A stretch of 64,000 bases of DNA from Stratiolaelaps scimitus (taxonomy: Eukaryota > Arthropoda > Arachnida > Mesostigmata > Laelapidae). The notes under the pieces are model-generated. The model was not told the DNA's origin, ran no database searches, and worked only from the letters and a program-made list of their open reading frames with translations. The stretch spans positions 4,092,001-4,156,000 of the forward strand of contig JABWDB010000008.1 in NCBI GenBank assembly GCA_019614645.1, given 5' to 3'. Each line of letters opens with the position of its first letter. Position 1 is the first letter of the stretch. Below, piece by piece: positions 37,363 through 50,087 of this stretch. The translations under genes were made by a program, and so were the position numbers.

Positions 37363-38435
37363 CTGTCGATGAGATGGAAGCAGCTACCATAATTGGAGCA
37401 AATGATCAAGCAGCAGAAAGGCCAAGCGCGTCATTTCGCGCGTTAACTAAAAGCACGCCGACACCGGCAGGCTTTCTTCCTCAACAGATGATGACAGCGC
37501 TCAGCCTAGTCAGCCAGTCACTTAGCTATATCAAGTGTACATCTATGGACACTATCATTTGCATCAATTTCAAACGACCGGAAAGCCAACGAAGCAAGCA
37601 ACCAAGCAACCAACTAACTAACTATTCTAAATTCGCTGCTCATTTTTTCTTCCCACTGCTTAATGCGAATAGGCATCCAGTAGCCAGCGATATATGCACC
37701 AAAGTTGGATTCAATTATGACGCGATTCCCGACGCACGCTGCGTCGGCTACCGCTGGGTGATATTTGAATGGATGACATCACCAACTAGATCGTTACCCC
37801 GCTACGGGGGTGATTTTTTTTCCAGTATTCATGTATTCACGCCTGCCTAGTTACCTGGCCGTCGTGTTTTGAGCGTTTCACGTCAGGCGCAGACACGTAC
37901 CGCCCCGCGAACTACAATGAAACGCACATAGCTACTATGAGCATTTTATACGATGTTACACCGCACAGGTAAAAAGTTTCAAACGGCGGCGCCGGGGAGA
38001 CACGGGGGGGGTCGAGACGGGGTAGTGTGCAAGCACCAATTAGACTGAAATAGATTCATGAAATAATCATACTAGAGATAATTGAGTTCTAAACAAATTG
38101 CGCCGGGTCGTCGACGCGGCGTCATTTCCGCTTCGTTCAAGTGAAGACGAGAGAACATTAGCTATTATGACCACGAATAATAAGGCTCCACATTACACAC
38201 TTTGTAGTCCGTGCGAAATCAACGCGGAAGGACAGCGTGGCCGGCTTCAATTCACCGCTGTAGCGAGTCCGAGTTGAGCTGTGTGCGCTGGGCCTGCTGC
38301 TGGGCCGACGGACTGAGTAACTGCTAAAAACGTGAAGTGGGCCTTTGCTTCCGACAGCGAAATAACGCCGTTTGGTGCGGTCCCTGGAGCCTTTGTGAAT
38401 CTAAAAGTTTTAGAACTCGCACGTTGCGTAACTTG

Positions 38436-38438
<3 letters not shown>

Positions 38439-38509
<71 letters not shown>
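38439..38509. repeat. longest TA microsatellite, 71 bases
   Basis: AT units with a single AAA interruption near 38,481. Reading frames through it encode alternating Tyr-Ile and are artefacts. Confidence 0.95.
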
Positions 38510-38867
38510 ATCATTTGTGTACGGATGTGACCGTGTATGAATTTAGAATACCGTGCGCACACGTTCATACGTGTCAATAGTAACTGGTGGACATTTTTTT
38601 TGAAAACGGTTTTTTTAAAATAGCTCGATCTATAGCTTGATCTATAATATAACCCAGTGGGCCGTCGGATTTCGCTTAGTCTTTGAATATTGTAGCGAAG
38701 AGCTTTTGCAAATGCAAGACGGGGTCACCACAACGTGGTTATATTATATATAAAAGTGTTTCAAAAATTATAGAATTTGTGATGGGTCGCACCCTAGAAG
38801 GGGGGTAAATTGAATTGTATCACTCTACCTAACGCAGTAGTCTGTACGAGTATACAACACAGTGCAA

Positions 38868-38925
38868 AGTGTGGTTTATTAACCGAACTGCAACGGTTAC
38901 ATCGCTTAAGTTCTGGTAGAAGATA
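38868..38925 (-). repeat. SINE family 1 tail fragment
   Basis: The reverse strand has AACTTAAGCGATGTAAC, GTTGCAGTTCGG and TTAATAAACCACAC, matching the tail. Confidence 0.55.
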
Positions 38926-39679
38926 CGAGTAAAAATAAGTGTCACCGTGCATAATACATTGACTCCACAACATTATTTACACATTCTTAACAATTATATA
39001 CATTTCTACAATACTTGAATTATCGCATGCTAGTTATATGTTTATGAACCGCTCTTGCAAATTTAATCACAGAGATAGTATACATTAATTGTTTGTTCAT
39101 ATAGATTGAGAGAATCCGATTGTCAATCCAATCCAATCTAATCCTAGTTGATTATTTCAAAATTAGCGTTCATAATCCACGAAAAAAAAGTGACTATACA
39201 TACATCTGTCCACCACCGAAACACCAATCGGAAACACGCTCAAATAAAACCTTTTTGCTAGTGTTAGTTGGATGAGAGTTTCGTAGTGATTGCACAACTA
39301 GCTAACTATGCACTTAAAGAGTCAGGGAAGTGACTTGGAAGCACTATTATTAAGTGCCTCTAATTCGCACGCGCGCCACGGTTAATTATCACTCAAATGG
39401 TGAATGAAAATGCTGAAGCCACGACATGATGTAAATTAGTTTTGATTTTACGACTTGTTTATTCTGCAAATATAAGATGGGAGTAGTCGAATAAAAACTT
39501 TTGTATATATAATGTTAACTAGTTGTTCAAATCCATTCATTTTTCACATGAAATATTTTTACTATACGTCTTCTTGATTAAGGCTAGTATGACATATAAG
39601 AGTTCAATGCATCTTCCCTTCATCGAAACTTCATCTCGATCGACAGCAATGCAACTGGTGAAACGATCAAGCAAAACGG

Positions 39680-40011
39680 GTGCTGGTCAACAATATCTTC
39701 GTCCGTGATGACGAGATACGCGCGATTTCTACAGATCTACCAAATTGCACTTTCAAGTTGAAAAATCTTCGCATTGGGCTGTATGCTATGTTGGTGACGT
39801 TTCATGACATCACACCGACAGCGGCAGACATCCAGTTCAGCAAGCTAGCAGAGCCTCAGTCGTATAAGGTTCATGACATCATACATTTTGATCAGTTGCT
39901 TCACCCGTTACGTTGATCGGGTCGAGGAGAAGAAACTAGAAATAGAGCTACTGATAAAGGCCACAACGAAAAACAACAACAAGTCATCGAAGTTCCCGCC
40001 CGATCGAGGGT
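39680..40011 (+). pseudogene. possible broken coding remnant, product unknown
   Basis: An open frame with a normal protein composition (STDLPNCTFKLKNL, FHDITPTAADIQFSKL) runs from about 39,680 to a stop at 39,916. The neighbouring frame then stays open with a charged helical stretch (DRVEEKKLEIELLIK) to about 40,011. The apparent frame change suggests a decayed gene or transposable-element fragment. I recognise neither part, and it does not match the allergen-like exons downstream. Confidence 0.2.
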
Positions 40012-40369
40012 AGAACAGTTCACGCTTGTCGGATCCAACAACTACCCTGCCTGACGCTGGCACGGCGAGCGTCACCTATGTTCACCACGACATAAACGAG
40101 CAATGCATTCGTTCCAAAATGGCCCCCCCTCGACCTTCGTTACACTGGAATCGACGCATTTTACAGCGAACGGCTGAGATTGTCCAGCTCCATGTCTCGG
40201 TTGAACAAGCGTCGTCATTATCGTCAATCATTCTGTCGTTTCATTCAATTTATTACCTCCTTTCGCGTGGATTACGCTTGCCCCGGCAAGGAGGGAGCCT
40301 GTGACCCTCGCAGCACGATGGGCGCTGTGGCGAATGGAAGGCAAATAATCGCCGCCTGGTAGCAAGTGG

Positions 40370-40406
40370 TATCAAAGCCTCTCGTTACAGCATCGGCTTG
40401 ATCAGA
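40370..40406 (+). promoter_or_regulatory. likely core promoter of gene A
   Basis: A TATA-like TATCAAA at 40,370 is followed 34 bases later by the A of TCAGA (40,402-40,406), an arthropod-type initiator. The start codon of gene A follows at 40,419. Gene B has a better version of the same arrangement. Confidence 0.4.
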
Positions 40407-40418
40407 TTCAGTCGCGCC

Positions 40419-41183
40419 ATGAAGCACTTCGCATACGCGGTAACGCTCATTGTAACGGTGCTGGCCGTAGGTGGTGAGTACTCTTGACCTGATACCTTCA
40501 CGAAACCAACTCATCACGAGATCGATTAGCACGGTTAGATGAATTAGATCACTGTAACAGTCCGATTAGATTTTAATTAATGTTGAGTGTGTGTGCTAGG
40601 CAGAGAATTACCGCTTGTTGTGTAATGTAACGTAGTGAATCCATCATCATCATAATCCTTCTCGCATGTTCATTGAAATTTACCTAGCATTGGCCAGCAC
40701 CCAAGGGGATGCAAACCGCTTCATCGACGATCTGCTGGGACAGCGGTTGCAGAAGGAGGTCTCTCGCTTTCAGCTGGACGGAGTACCGCTAGATGACTTT
40801 AAGTTCAAGATTAAGAAGGAGTTGGAACTAGGTATCCTGCCAACACACCGTGATATCAAAGCAAACTTCACCAATGGCGTGCTCAAGGGACTGACCACCC
40901 TGCGCCGCAGATCCGGATGTAATCCAACTGCCTACATTCAAAACAATATTCTGGTAAGCATTTGCAGCTTTTTCTTTTTCATTGCCCTGTATTGGGCTGG
41001 ACTACTTTGACTTTCGTATCTTGGTCCTGCGAGGCGAGTTGGAGGCTACTATTACTGCTAGTAATAATGAGTACAGCACCATGCGGAATGAGCCTCACAA
41101 GATTAGATCTCAAGGTAACCTTCGTTCTCGAAACAGACCTGAAATGGCTCGATTTTACATTTTTTTTCTCGATTTTACGCGTA

Positions 41184-41220
<37 letters not shown>

Positions 41221-42299
41221 AGACGCCTTTCAAACTAACGTGACTAACCACAAAGTTGTGCACAGGCGAACATCAATGTTTGACGAATTTCGGAATGCGT
41301 CGAATTGTCATTCAGTATCTTTGACTTATTTCCGCCTCCGTTCCACTTTAAGAAGACGCAAATATGAAATTATGCATTTGTGTCTTGCGCTTGTAACGTC
41401 TCCGGGCCCAAGTACTCACTTACTAAAAATCGAGACTCTAAAGTCAACAGAATGCTCAGCTACTGAACATAGTCAAAACTCACCACATACAAGAACAATG
41501 GCGATCTTTGCTAGAACGTAACTCGTTGTCTAATCGATTGACTTCACCACAGCTTACGTGCCCGATTGATCTAAGTAACACGGAAGCCAAGTATACATCA
41601 TATGTGAAGGGATTCAACATCGTCGGCCAGGTAAAAGAGATCGAAGTAAAAGTGAAAATTATCGATACCTTCATCAACTTCGAAATTCAAGAGGAGCCTA
41701 ACCAGCGACCCAATGTGAAGACCTACCACATTGACAAGTACGTAGCCAGAACACTAGCCTAGAGTGAAGCGTAGATATGTTAGCGGATTCAACATCATCA
41801 CGCTCTCTGATAACAACTAACATATGTACATACATATATTTACAATATTTTAGAGCGTGATTTTTTTCAAACGAAACGACCTCAATTACGATGAAGTCAT
41901 ATTCGAGTCATTGTGAAAATTGCGTTCTACAAGCTCATCTATTATTGTCACAACATGTGAGGTACGGAAATCGTACGACGTTACGAGCTGCTAGCGCCAC
42001 TATCAGTCACATAACAGTCGTATCCCGCACAATGAACGTTGACAAGGAACGCCGCCGGGTTGAGCAACGAAACAGTTCGAAGATTGGTCCTCGTAACGGA
42101 TTTTGTTTCTGCGGTCCACAGACTCCGTACGCTGATCGAAATGCCCGATATCGGCTTCAACGAGGAACGCCAATCGAAATTTAAGGAGGAAGTTGAAAAG
42201 GGGGTTCACCCGCTCATATTCAACGCCATCACTGGAAAACTTCTCGATGCATTGAATTCAGCCCTCAGACAGGATGGCGTCAAGCTGCCACCGGTTTGA
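40419..42299 (+). CDS. group-7-mite-allergen-like secreted protein, gene A
   Basis: Four exons (40419-40473, 40688-40953, 41553-41737, 42122-42299) join in phase to give 227 residues. Exon 1 encodes a signal peptide (MKHFAYAVTLIVTVLAVG). Exon 2 has the family block VPLDDFKFKI, DIKANFTNGVLKGLTTL and a cysteine at 96; exon 3 starts LTCPID with the partner cysteine at 110; exon 4 ends KLPPV. The pattern of a central K-x-N/E-x-x-G...GL..(M/L)(K/R)R motif recalls group 7 mite allergens (Der p 7 type, BPI/JHBP-like fold, lipid-binding), and this is the basis of the name; the match is distant. Paralogues B, C and D follow on the same strand. NFT is a possible N-glycosylation site. The gene ends with AATAAA at 42,446. 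Confidence 0.75.
41184..41221. repeat. compound (CA)n(TA)n microsatellite
   Basis: CA units run into TA units, in intron 2 of gene A. Confidence 0.95.
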
Positions 42300-42445
42300 C
42301 GTTGATGAGTGAACGTATCTCTCAGCTGCTTAGCGGTGACATCGGCGTCGAAATGTGACGGACCCGTACGAGCCAACCACGGGGACGGGGTTGATAGTCA
42401 AGGAGTGCGCCTACAAATGTAACCTATCGAAAACGTATTTTTGTC

Positions 42446-42451
42446 AATAAA
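42446..42451 (+). terminator. polyadenylation signal of gene A
   Basis: AATAAA about 150 bases after the stop codon. Confidence 0.55.
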
Positions 42452-43620
42452 TAGAAAGGACGCTAACAATGGACTTTTATGAGACTCTTGTAATTTCTGA
42501 TAATTCAATGCGTTAACATGTCTGTTTGCTATTATTTAAGCAAAAAGGTCACTAACAATCGTTCTAGTCCGGTGCTTTTAGGGCATCCTTCTAAAATAAC
42601 TTGCATGTATGAAAAATATACGAACCACACCCGTGAATCTATAGTATTTATTATCATTGTTATGATACACGTTAGTCCGAAGGTTACATAAATATAAGGC
42701 GTGAACGTTGTATGACTTTTGTTTGACTTAGCAACAAAGCGAGTGTTGCTAAGTGTTGTTTTTGCTATGCTTCGATGCACATCTGGTGGTTGTTGCAGTG
42801 GGCTCCGTCGCCTGAGAAAGCAGATCCGCAAGCGTATGCCTGACGTGTGCGTGTGCGGATGATTATATGTCTGATCCGAATGGACAGGACAAAGCTAACA
42901 ATTACCAGATTCATCGGACAGTACTCAGCTTTTGAATGGAAAATTCTCAGTAATACTCTAAAGAGTGGTTGGGACAAGTGGTTGCTTTCAAGCTAAGTTA
43001 CGATTGTAATGCCGGCTGTCTCGTCCTAGACATATTGAGCGAATACATTCGGACGTTCGTTAGCACCTGGAAAGGGGGGGCACACTCAAACAAATCATGT
43101 ACAAGTAAGTAAAGAAACAAGTCGAAAAAAATTAGCAGTAAATAAAAAAACAATTCTTTGGATTTTAACAAAAATAAAAACAACACGATGGCCGAAAACT
43201 TGTTGTCCTGTAGAAAATGTATAAACATGCCTCCAAAGCATAAAGAGCATCTATCTATGTACTTCTGCCTTTATCACTAACGTGACGTCAGCCGTTTTAC
43301 GTATTTGACGTCCATCACAAGTACTACGATCATAAAATGTAAGGCGAACGTGAAGCCAAAACAGGAGTTTCAACGTATCGCCAATTGACTGCTTGAATCT
43401 GTAATGAGATTTACCACTTCGGGCGAGCTACAATTCGCATCGCTGTGTCGTGTACGCCATAAATACACGTGTATTTGCTTCTTGGGCGCCACCAGAGGAA
43501 GGAAGACACTCACTCTTAGAGTCAGTTATGGAAATTCTGCATTCTACGAACAGTGCAATCGTTAGCATAGAAAACACTAGACGCAGCGCGATCGAAACGA
43601 ACGGACGCAGCGGCGAGTGC

Positions 43621-43641
43621 ATATATATATATATATATATA
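43621..43641. repeat. (AT)n microsatellite
   Basis: Uninterrupted AT units in the spacer between genes A and B. Confidence 0.95.
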
Positions 43642-44107
43642 GCTCTCATGTACGTTACGATGTATTTACGGACTGACTATGCAATGCTATTTTGAACGTT
43701 TCGTATGTTAAACACTCACGACATTATGATCTGTATGCTGTGGGCAAACATCGCTAAAATGGAGGTCGCCTTTCAACATAAGCGGCACATCTATGCGAAA
43801 CCGAGATATCCACATCTAGACGCACGACAGTCAGTCTACAGTAGCAGTCATTGTGGCTGAGCACCTTAATACTCGAGCGGCAGAAAAGAAAACAGAGCCC
43901 CAATCTGTCTCTCTTCGCCTATCTCGCTTTTTTTTATGCAGATATCGTGAATCATGGTAAAACAAAGAAAGACCGGTGATAGAACGGCGACCTTGAACGT
44001 TTGCTAGATATTCAATTTCGCCTATCTCCAGGTGGTCGACAAGGAAAGGGGGCCCAGTTCGTTTTGCTTTGATATTTTTATTTATTTGTCTGCTTCACTG
44101 CCCATAT

Positions 44108-44110
<3 letters not shown>

Positions 44111-44155
<45 letters not shown>
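44111..44155. repeat. (TA)n microsatellite, 45 bases
   Basis: Uninterrupted TA units; a shorter tract follows at 44,211-44,229. Confidence 0.95.
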
Positions 44156-44157
<2 letters not shown>

Positions 44158-45537
44158 CTTTGTCTCAAGTTCTCCAATAAAACGAACGTGCTCACGATAG
44201 CGATGTCCTCATATATATATATATATATAGGTTCGTAGGGATATAAGTAATGGAAGAGCGCTCGTCGGAACACATAAATATTGTGGTCCAACAAAGTTGC
44301 TAATCATATTTTCAATAATTTTCATTACATGATAGTGCGGTTTATCGGTTGGCGCTTTATCATCTACAGGTATGAGTCAGTCAACTAGATAGGTGGCTCC
44401 CTTCAACCCGTACTGAGGTAATCGCTAAGATTCTCTATGTCTCGTTGGCACGGCTTCTTTAGCCTGTACACGTTTTTTTTTGTAACGTCCCCTGCCGGTG
44501 TAGAATAACAGATCGAAAGTGGAAATGGACTAGAAATCAAACACTCTCTCCTTCTCTCTCTGTCTTTCTCTGATGAACGGGTCCCCAACCATCTCAAGCA
44601 AATAAGCGTTCTTAGGTCACTTATACAATATACTTCGTAGATTTTTCAATCACGTATATATCATAAGGCTACCAGACTTCACAGGTGCAACAGTCTGCCT
44701 GTATAGTTAGACTTTGATCTTTATATTACCGAAACAGAGTCGTCCACATCCCTATCGTACTTAACGTCAACTCGCCATGAGAATAACATTACTTATTATT
44801 ACTAAAAATTCAATATGAAGTGTCGTCATGCGAATCTGACGCGTTCTCGACGCACGCCCACACACACACGTGCACACTCGTCGACGCTCTCTCACAAAAG
44901 AACGAATTATTTACGAGACAACATTCGGGCATTGACTCAGTAGCGTGGATTATGCAAACTCTACAACCAGGGTATGAAGACATCAACCTATAAGGGCCAC
45001 TACTAATATGTGCAATAGCTGGCAGCCGCCAACTTAGCCACCGTGCCAATTTAAAACAACCTATCTGTGGAGAATTGTATAAAAAATAATAATATTGTAA
45101 TTTTTTATTATAACAGCGGACATGCAAAGGTAACACCCATTGTAAATTTGGCTCCATAGAGAGCTAGAGCTGCCTCCCTCTCCTACCGCAAGAGGGCAGT
45201 AGAGAGAGAGAGAATACAAAACATTCGAAGTGTCTGTTTCCGGACACTAAATTATGTAAGCACCCGGGAATAAATGTGGGCGTCGAACCGGTGTGTCAAC
45301 TCGAAACGACCCAATGAAAAATAACGTCCGCTTTTAGTTTGAGCTGTGGTAACGAGTGCGCGTACGGTCCCGGCAGAATGAGTCCGTAGAAACGTGTCCT
45401 CTAGTTAGGTAACGGTTATCTCACTAAAGCGCTAAGCAGAACCACTATACGACAGGTCGACAAGGAATACCAAATCATAAACACACCATGAAACTATTCC
45501 CGTCACTATCTATTTTCTCCATTATTTGCTTCTTTTG

Positions 45538-45597
45538 CATAGCTGACCCTCAGCTTACCTCTTCCATGGCAGAGACGTCTCGGTACCGCTGAGCAGC
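45538..45597 (-). repeat. SINE family 2 tail fragment
   Basis: The plus strand reads AGCTGACCCTCAGCTTACC, then CTCGGTACCGCTG, similar to the inverted tails at 35,605 and 16,928. Confidence 0.45.
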
Positions 45598-48494
45598 ATT
45601 TCTCCGACAACCTAGTTATCATATGTCGAGTTGTAGTGGATTTATCTAGGCTTCCTCCAACAGACCGCTGTGGCCACTGGCAGGCCAATGTCGACCATAC
45701 ACACAAGCCAAATAACGATCAATTTTTTGGGTATCGAATTGGCCATCACCACTGTGGCGCTCCTCGTGGCCCAAACACTCAAACAGAAATCTGCACAAAC
45801 AACTTAGGCCACGCCGCCGCTAAAGCTCAACCTCCCCGAGAACATTTTGCATAACCGGCGCCGTTGTTCGATACCAAACTCGAACGTTAAAAACGACTGT
45901 TTCCAATGCACACAGACATAATGAGTAGACTTTCCCCGTTTCTACGTCACACGTGCAATCAGGTCCAAAAGCTGATACCATGCCATTTGTGTTCACAATG
46001 AAAGAGATACGAAATATATTCGTTCGATAAATATGTCCCCATCCACATTATCTGCAGATAGCATCAATCACCCGAGGCGATTCGATTGCGAAATCCTCCA
46101 TCACACTCCTATCGTAATTGCCGGAACCGTGAACTAGTTCTGATAGAAACAAAAAAAACAAGATATTGATGACGTAACGTGCCGTAATGTACCGATCGAT
46201 CCAATTGAAAATAAAGGAAGTTGGAAATTTAGAAATGCAAAACAATTAATCGAACTATAGATGAAGACAACATATATAACAGGAACTCTCCCCTGGTCCC
46301 TCTCTCTACTCTTTGTCTCTTCGGTAGTCCCCTATAAGATCGTCTTCGTCTTTCAAATGTGCATCATTTTGAGTCCATCCTGTCGCATGCTAATCTAATC
46401 TCGCATGCTAATCATGCTAATGCTAATAATCATTGCACGTGTTAATGACATTCGGGGCTTGTCAGTTCAGGCAGCATGTGTTGGCAACATTGATTCGACC
46501 CAACGCAAAGCCATGGGTGCAGGGTGGTTAGACACAATTTTTCGATCAGCGCAAACGAGCGGCATTCACACCGCTCGCTGAGCTGAGAACAGATGATAAC
46601 CGAATCTAATACTAGCAGGCTCACCGAATGAGTTTTGTGATACGTTGAGACATGCGTGATCGAACGCATCGTAGCAAGCATGAAGTAATTATATTATATA
46701 TTAGAGTCGATGTGAAAGCGACGTTGTGTGTTCTGTCGCAAGCAGCCCTTGTTATTCTCCAATAATAGAAACTCTAGAAATCCTGTATAATATTTATAGC
46801 GACTTCTCAGGTGCCGATACGAGATTTCGCTTCATAGAGAAACCAGAGCACTTGCAGAAATTCGCCATATGTATGGTCCAATTGTGAAAATGGGTACAGC
46901 GTTTAATAATGAAGTCGTATAACATGCGGACGAATCACATGAATGAGCGGCTACGGGATGACTAAGTGGTAATCAGCGCAATTCCAAAACTTTGACCTGC
47001 TCAAATTGTTTGTAACTGTCCATTGACCCTGCCCTCTGTTCCTTCGTACTGAGCATCGATGTCGTCGTCGATAAATCTCCAATTGCTATCAGGCTGAGCC
47101 AGTGCGATAGAACAGCCCTGTCAAGAGATTGCAGATTGCATAGACGAGTCTCGGAATGGTGCGATCTTAGCAAGGACACTTTGTTTCATTATTGTTTTCT
47201 AGCTTAACTGACTCATAGGATGACACTGACTTTAATATATCTCTAGATGAGGTTTTCTACTTATATCTCTCATAAATATCGCTCCCGCAGGAAGCACGGA
47301 GAGTTCACACGTGGCGCGACGGAGCAACCTACTGTTTGATTTGCCATTGCTAAATACGATTCTTATATATTATTACTATAGGTCATTTCGATGGCTTAGT
47401 CGATTGGGTTTTCTTGTTTCTTTCTAGAGCAGAATGGTGAATACCGTTTTATTCAACGTTTTATGCACAGGGAATATTAACGTAACCATTCTGTATTTCC
47501 ACTCTCCTCTGTCACCTACTTACAACAGTGAGAAACTGACCCCCCAGCAGAGTCAGCCGGAAGTCATTATGATTGAGTAATACTACGGGGGTATTATTGT
47601 CATTATTATGCTGCCCGCACTTACGGCGTACTTAAACCGCTTTTTGATGAATCTACCTAAATCGATCCGCGCCTGAATATTGCTTACGATTACACCTAGA
47701 CAAGCAATCACACGTGCAATAGTAATTCCTCATAATTCGATGATAAGAATAGTGAATGCTTTTGAAGAAGCATTTTAAGATCAAATGCAATCATTTCTAT
47801 AGTACTACTATTACTTTGCTTCCATTCATCACGCTAATGATGATTCATATTGTGAACAAGTCCGTCAGTGAGCGGGTGTCCAATCATGCGCACATTTGAA
47901 AACATACACATGTCTAGCCGCAGTGACTTAAACCAACATGGGAAATTACAGGAATACCTAATAAATAATAAATAAATAAATTACCAGTTCAAATTACGAG
48001 TATATGAAATGAAATTGAACAACAACTGAGTACGACACGTTTATCCTCGGAGATGCCCTAAAGCTAAAGGGTGAAGTCTACTATTGCATCTCCCCGAAAC
48101 AGCCGCGTTGTCGTGGTGTCTCAAGTTGGGAGCGTGAGCAAGCAGAACTCAAAAGTTGCTGGAAAAGTCGTCGATATAACAATCGACAATGGCATGCATT
48201 GCATGTTTGCGCGCAATACGAAATGACACGATGCATCCATATATGAGCACATCTATGCGTACATGTTGTATAGATGTATTTAGCTGCAAACAGTGGTCGC
48301 GTATTTGAAGAAGGACAAAAAAACAAATAAACAACAAATGATCTATAACAACAAACAGATAAATGGATTCAGCTTTGGCTATTCTTTCTATTGTAGACCG
48401 CCGTTAGATGGATCAAGTCAAACGCCAAACGGTCCTCCCTAACAAAGTGGCAGTATGCGCAGCAAACCAGCACAGTAGAGCTAACAAGAACAAC

Positions 48495-48497
<3 letters not shown>

Positions 48498-48525
<28 letters not shown>
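48498..48525. repeat. (TA)n microsatellite
   Basis: Uninterrupted TA units. The 182-codon minus-strand ORF across it is a repeat artefact. Confidence 0.95.
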
Positions 48526-49194
48526 TCGTACATGGAATACTGATACGCAATAAAAGAAAGAAGAAACGGATCACGGCAAAACAATAGAACGAAATGATGT
48601 GCAATGAATGTCGTTGTCGCAGGAAAAAAATAAGTGACTCTGTGTCTGTGCTCTGTGTATTCCCCGCGTTGCGGCCGGGTGGGGCCGCTCAACCATAACG
48701 ATGCGCCGACGCTTCGGCTGACGACCGAAGAACGTTGAACCGGATATGGACGAAACACAGGGGCGGGACCTTCCATCAATGGCGGGTCTTGATGTCGACA
48801 AATGGTCACTAGTGTCAAACGGATGAACAAAGCATAATGAAAACCAGATTCGTTCAAGGTAATTGAATCGGTATAATGACGATGCTGCTGATGTTTGTTC
48901 ACTGTGCGCCAAAGCAACCGAGCTGCCTCCCTCCCTCACGTCCTGCGTGATCGTCAGATCACTGCGCGCGCGCGCGTTTCGTACCTCTTCAATATCGCGG
49001 TGGGTGACGTTGGCGGTGCTCGCGGTGGTCAGCTGTTACAGTGGGATGGCGTCGGCCAATGATCTTGTCCCTACAAGCGTGTTCGACTGCGGTTAACCAA
49101 AGGAGCGGTGTCGTCTCCGTGTCCATGGCGTTTGCCCTGGCTGTGACCATGTCCCGGTCAGCTTTTCCCTCTACATCAGCACGCCTATACGAAA

Positions 49195-49196
<2 letters not shown>

Positions 49197-49228
<32 letters not shown>
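49197..49228. repeat. (AT)n microsatellite, 32 bases
   Basis: Uninterrupted AT units about 800 bases upstream of gene B. Confidence 0.95.
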
Positions 49229-49230
<2 letters not shown>

Positions 49231-50028
49231 GCACAAATCTGATATCGCTTTCATCGTCCTCATCCTGCATTAGAAGGTATGTTTGCCCCGCCTATCCGCT
49301 TTCTTTGCCCGTTGTGGTGGTTGGTTTCCTACCGAACCTGCTGTTGATGCTACTGTCGTTGTTCATCTTGCTATCGCTGTTCGGCGCGAGTGTCGCGATC
49401 TCTTCAGATCAGCGACATCGCCGCCTTTCTCCCCTCCTCGATCCACATTAAGCTTGGATAGGCGTAGATAGGGGCTGGGCAGAGTCGCCGCCCCGTCCCG
49501 GTGAGGCTCCTTGTCGATCTCGGACCGATACCTTCCCTCCCCATAGTGTCGGGTATTTTTTTCGTTACTTTTTCTGGTGAGCGAAGAGCAGCTCACCAGC
49601 TACCGCTGTAGCCACTTCTGCTGCTGCTGTCGCGTCTAACGTCGTCTCATGCTCGAGCTGACAGTAGAAGATGTTGATGTTTGTGTAACTTCACCATTTT
49701 GCTCAGTCAGCCCCTGTGTTCGTATGTGTTCTTCATGTATGTTGCGTTCTCTCTCCTTCACTGTCTGCTCAGCCATCGATGTTCTCTTTGTCATCGGTGT
49801 GGACTTGGCATTTCGTATGCATGCATGCGTACCTATCTTCGTCTTGGGTTTGAAAGCTGGTCCTGCCCTCGATGTGTGGCCGGTCGTGCACCGTAGTCCG
49901 GTGTCAGTCGACTGCGGTGTGGCGCATTTGCCAAACAGCTTCCTTTGATGCCTCGCTCCGGTGACGCCCCCTCTCCCAGCAAGGATGAGCGAGTGAGATC
50001 GCCGTGTTGTGTTTTTTTTTTGTGTTAC

Positions 50029-50064
50029 TATAAAACGATAGCGCGCTACGAGCAGCGAGTCAGT
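50029..50064 (+). promoter_or_regulatory. core promoter of gene B (TATA plus initiator)
   Basis: TATAAAA at 50,029-50,035 is followed by TCAGT at 50,060-50,064, the arthropod initiator, with 33 bases from the first T of the TATA box to the initiator A. The start codon is 24 bases downstream. Spacing and motifs are those of a focused RNA polymerase II promoter. Confidence 0.65.
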
Positions 50065-50087
50065 TCGACACAGGGACGCATACGAAG

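Larger units (their letters stand above)
37363..40418. other. intergenic stretch, no confident gene
   Basis: It contains GC-rich sequence at about 37,960-38,030 and 38,220-38,430, the longest TA tract of the window, a SINE tail, and a broken ORF at 39,680. The missing first exon of the minus-strand gene probably lies in the left half. A 158-codon + strand ORF at 37,374-37,850 overlaps this area but is judged a chance frame. Confidence 0.5.
42300..50028. other. 7.7-kb spacer between genes A and B
   Basis: No supported exon and no extra or broken copy of the allergen-like family that I can see. It holds several TA tracts, a family 2 SINE fragment at 45,538, a tandem ATGCTAAT-type run at about 46,388-46,430, and a pyrimidine- and GC-rich patch at about 48,900-49,990 just upstream of gene B. 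Confidence 0.5.

Noticed and set aside
37374..37850. 158-codon plus-strand ORF
   Set aside because: It begins antisense to the flank of the first recognised exon of the minus-strand gene, contains low-complexity stretches, and has no recognisable domain.
48369..48917. 182-codon minus-strand ORF
   Set aside because: It runs through a TA microsatellite (Tyr-Ile repeats) and has no domain; length is a repeat artefact.
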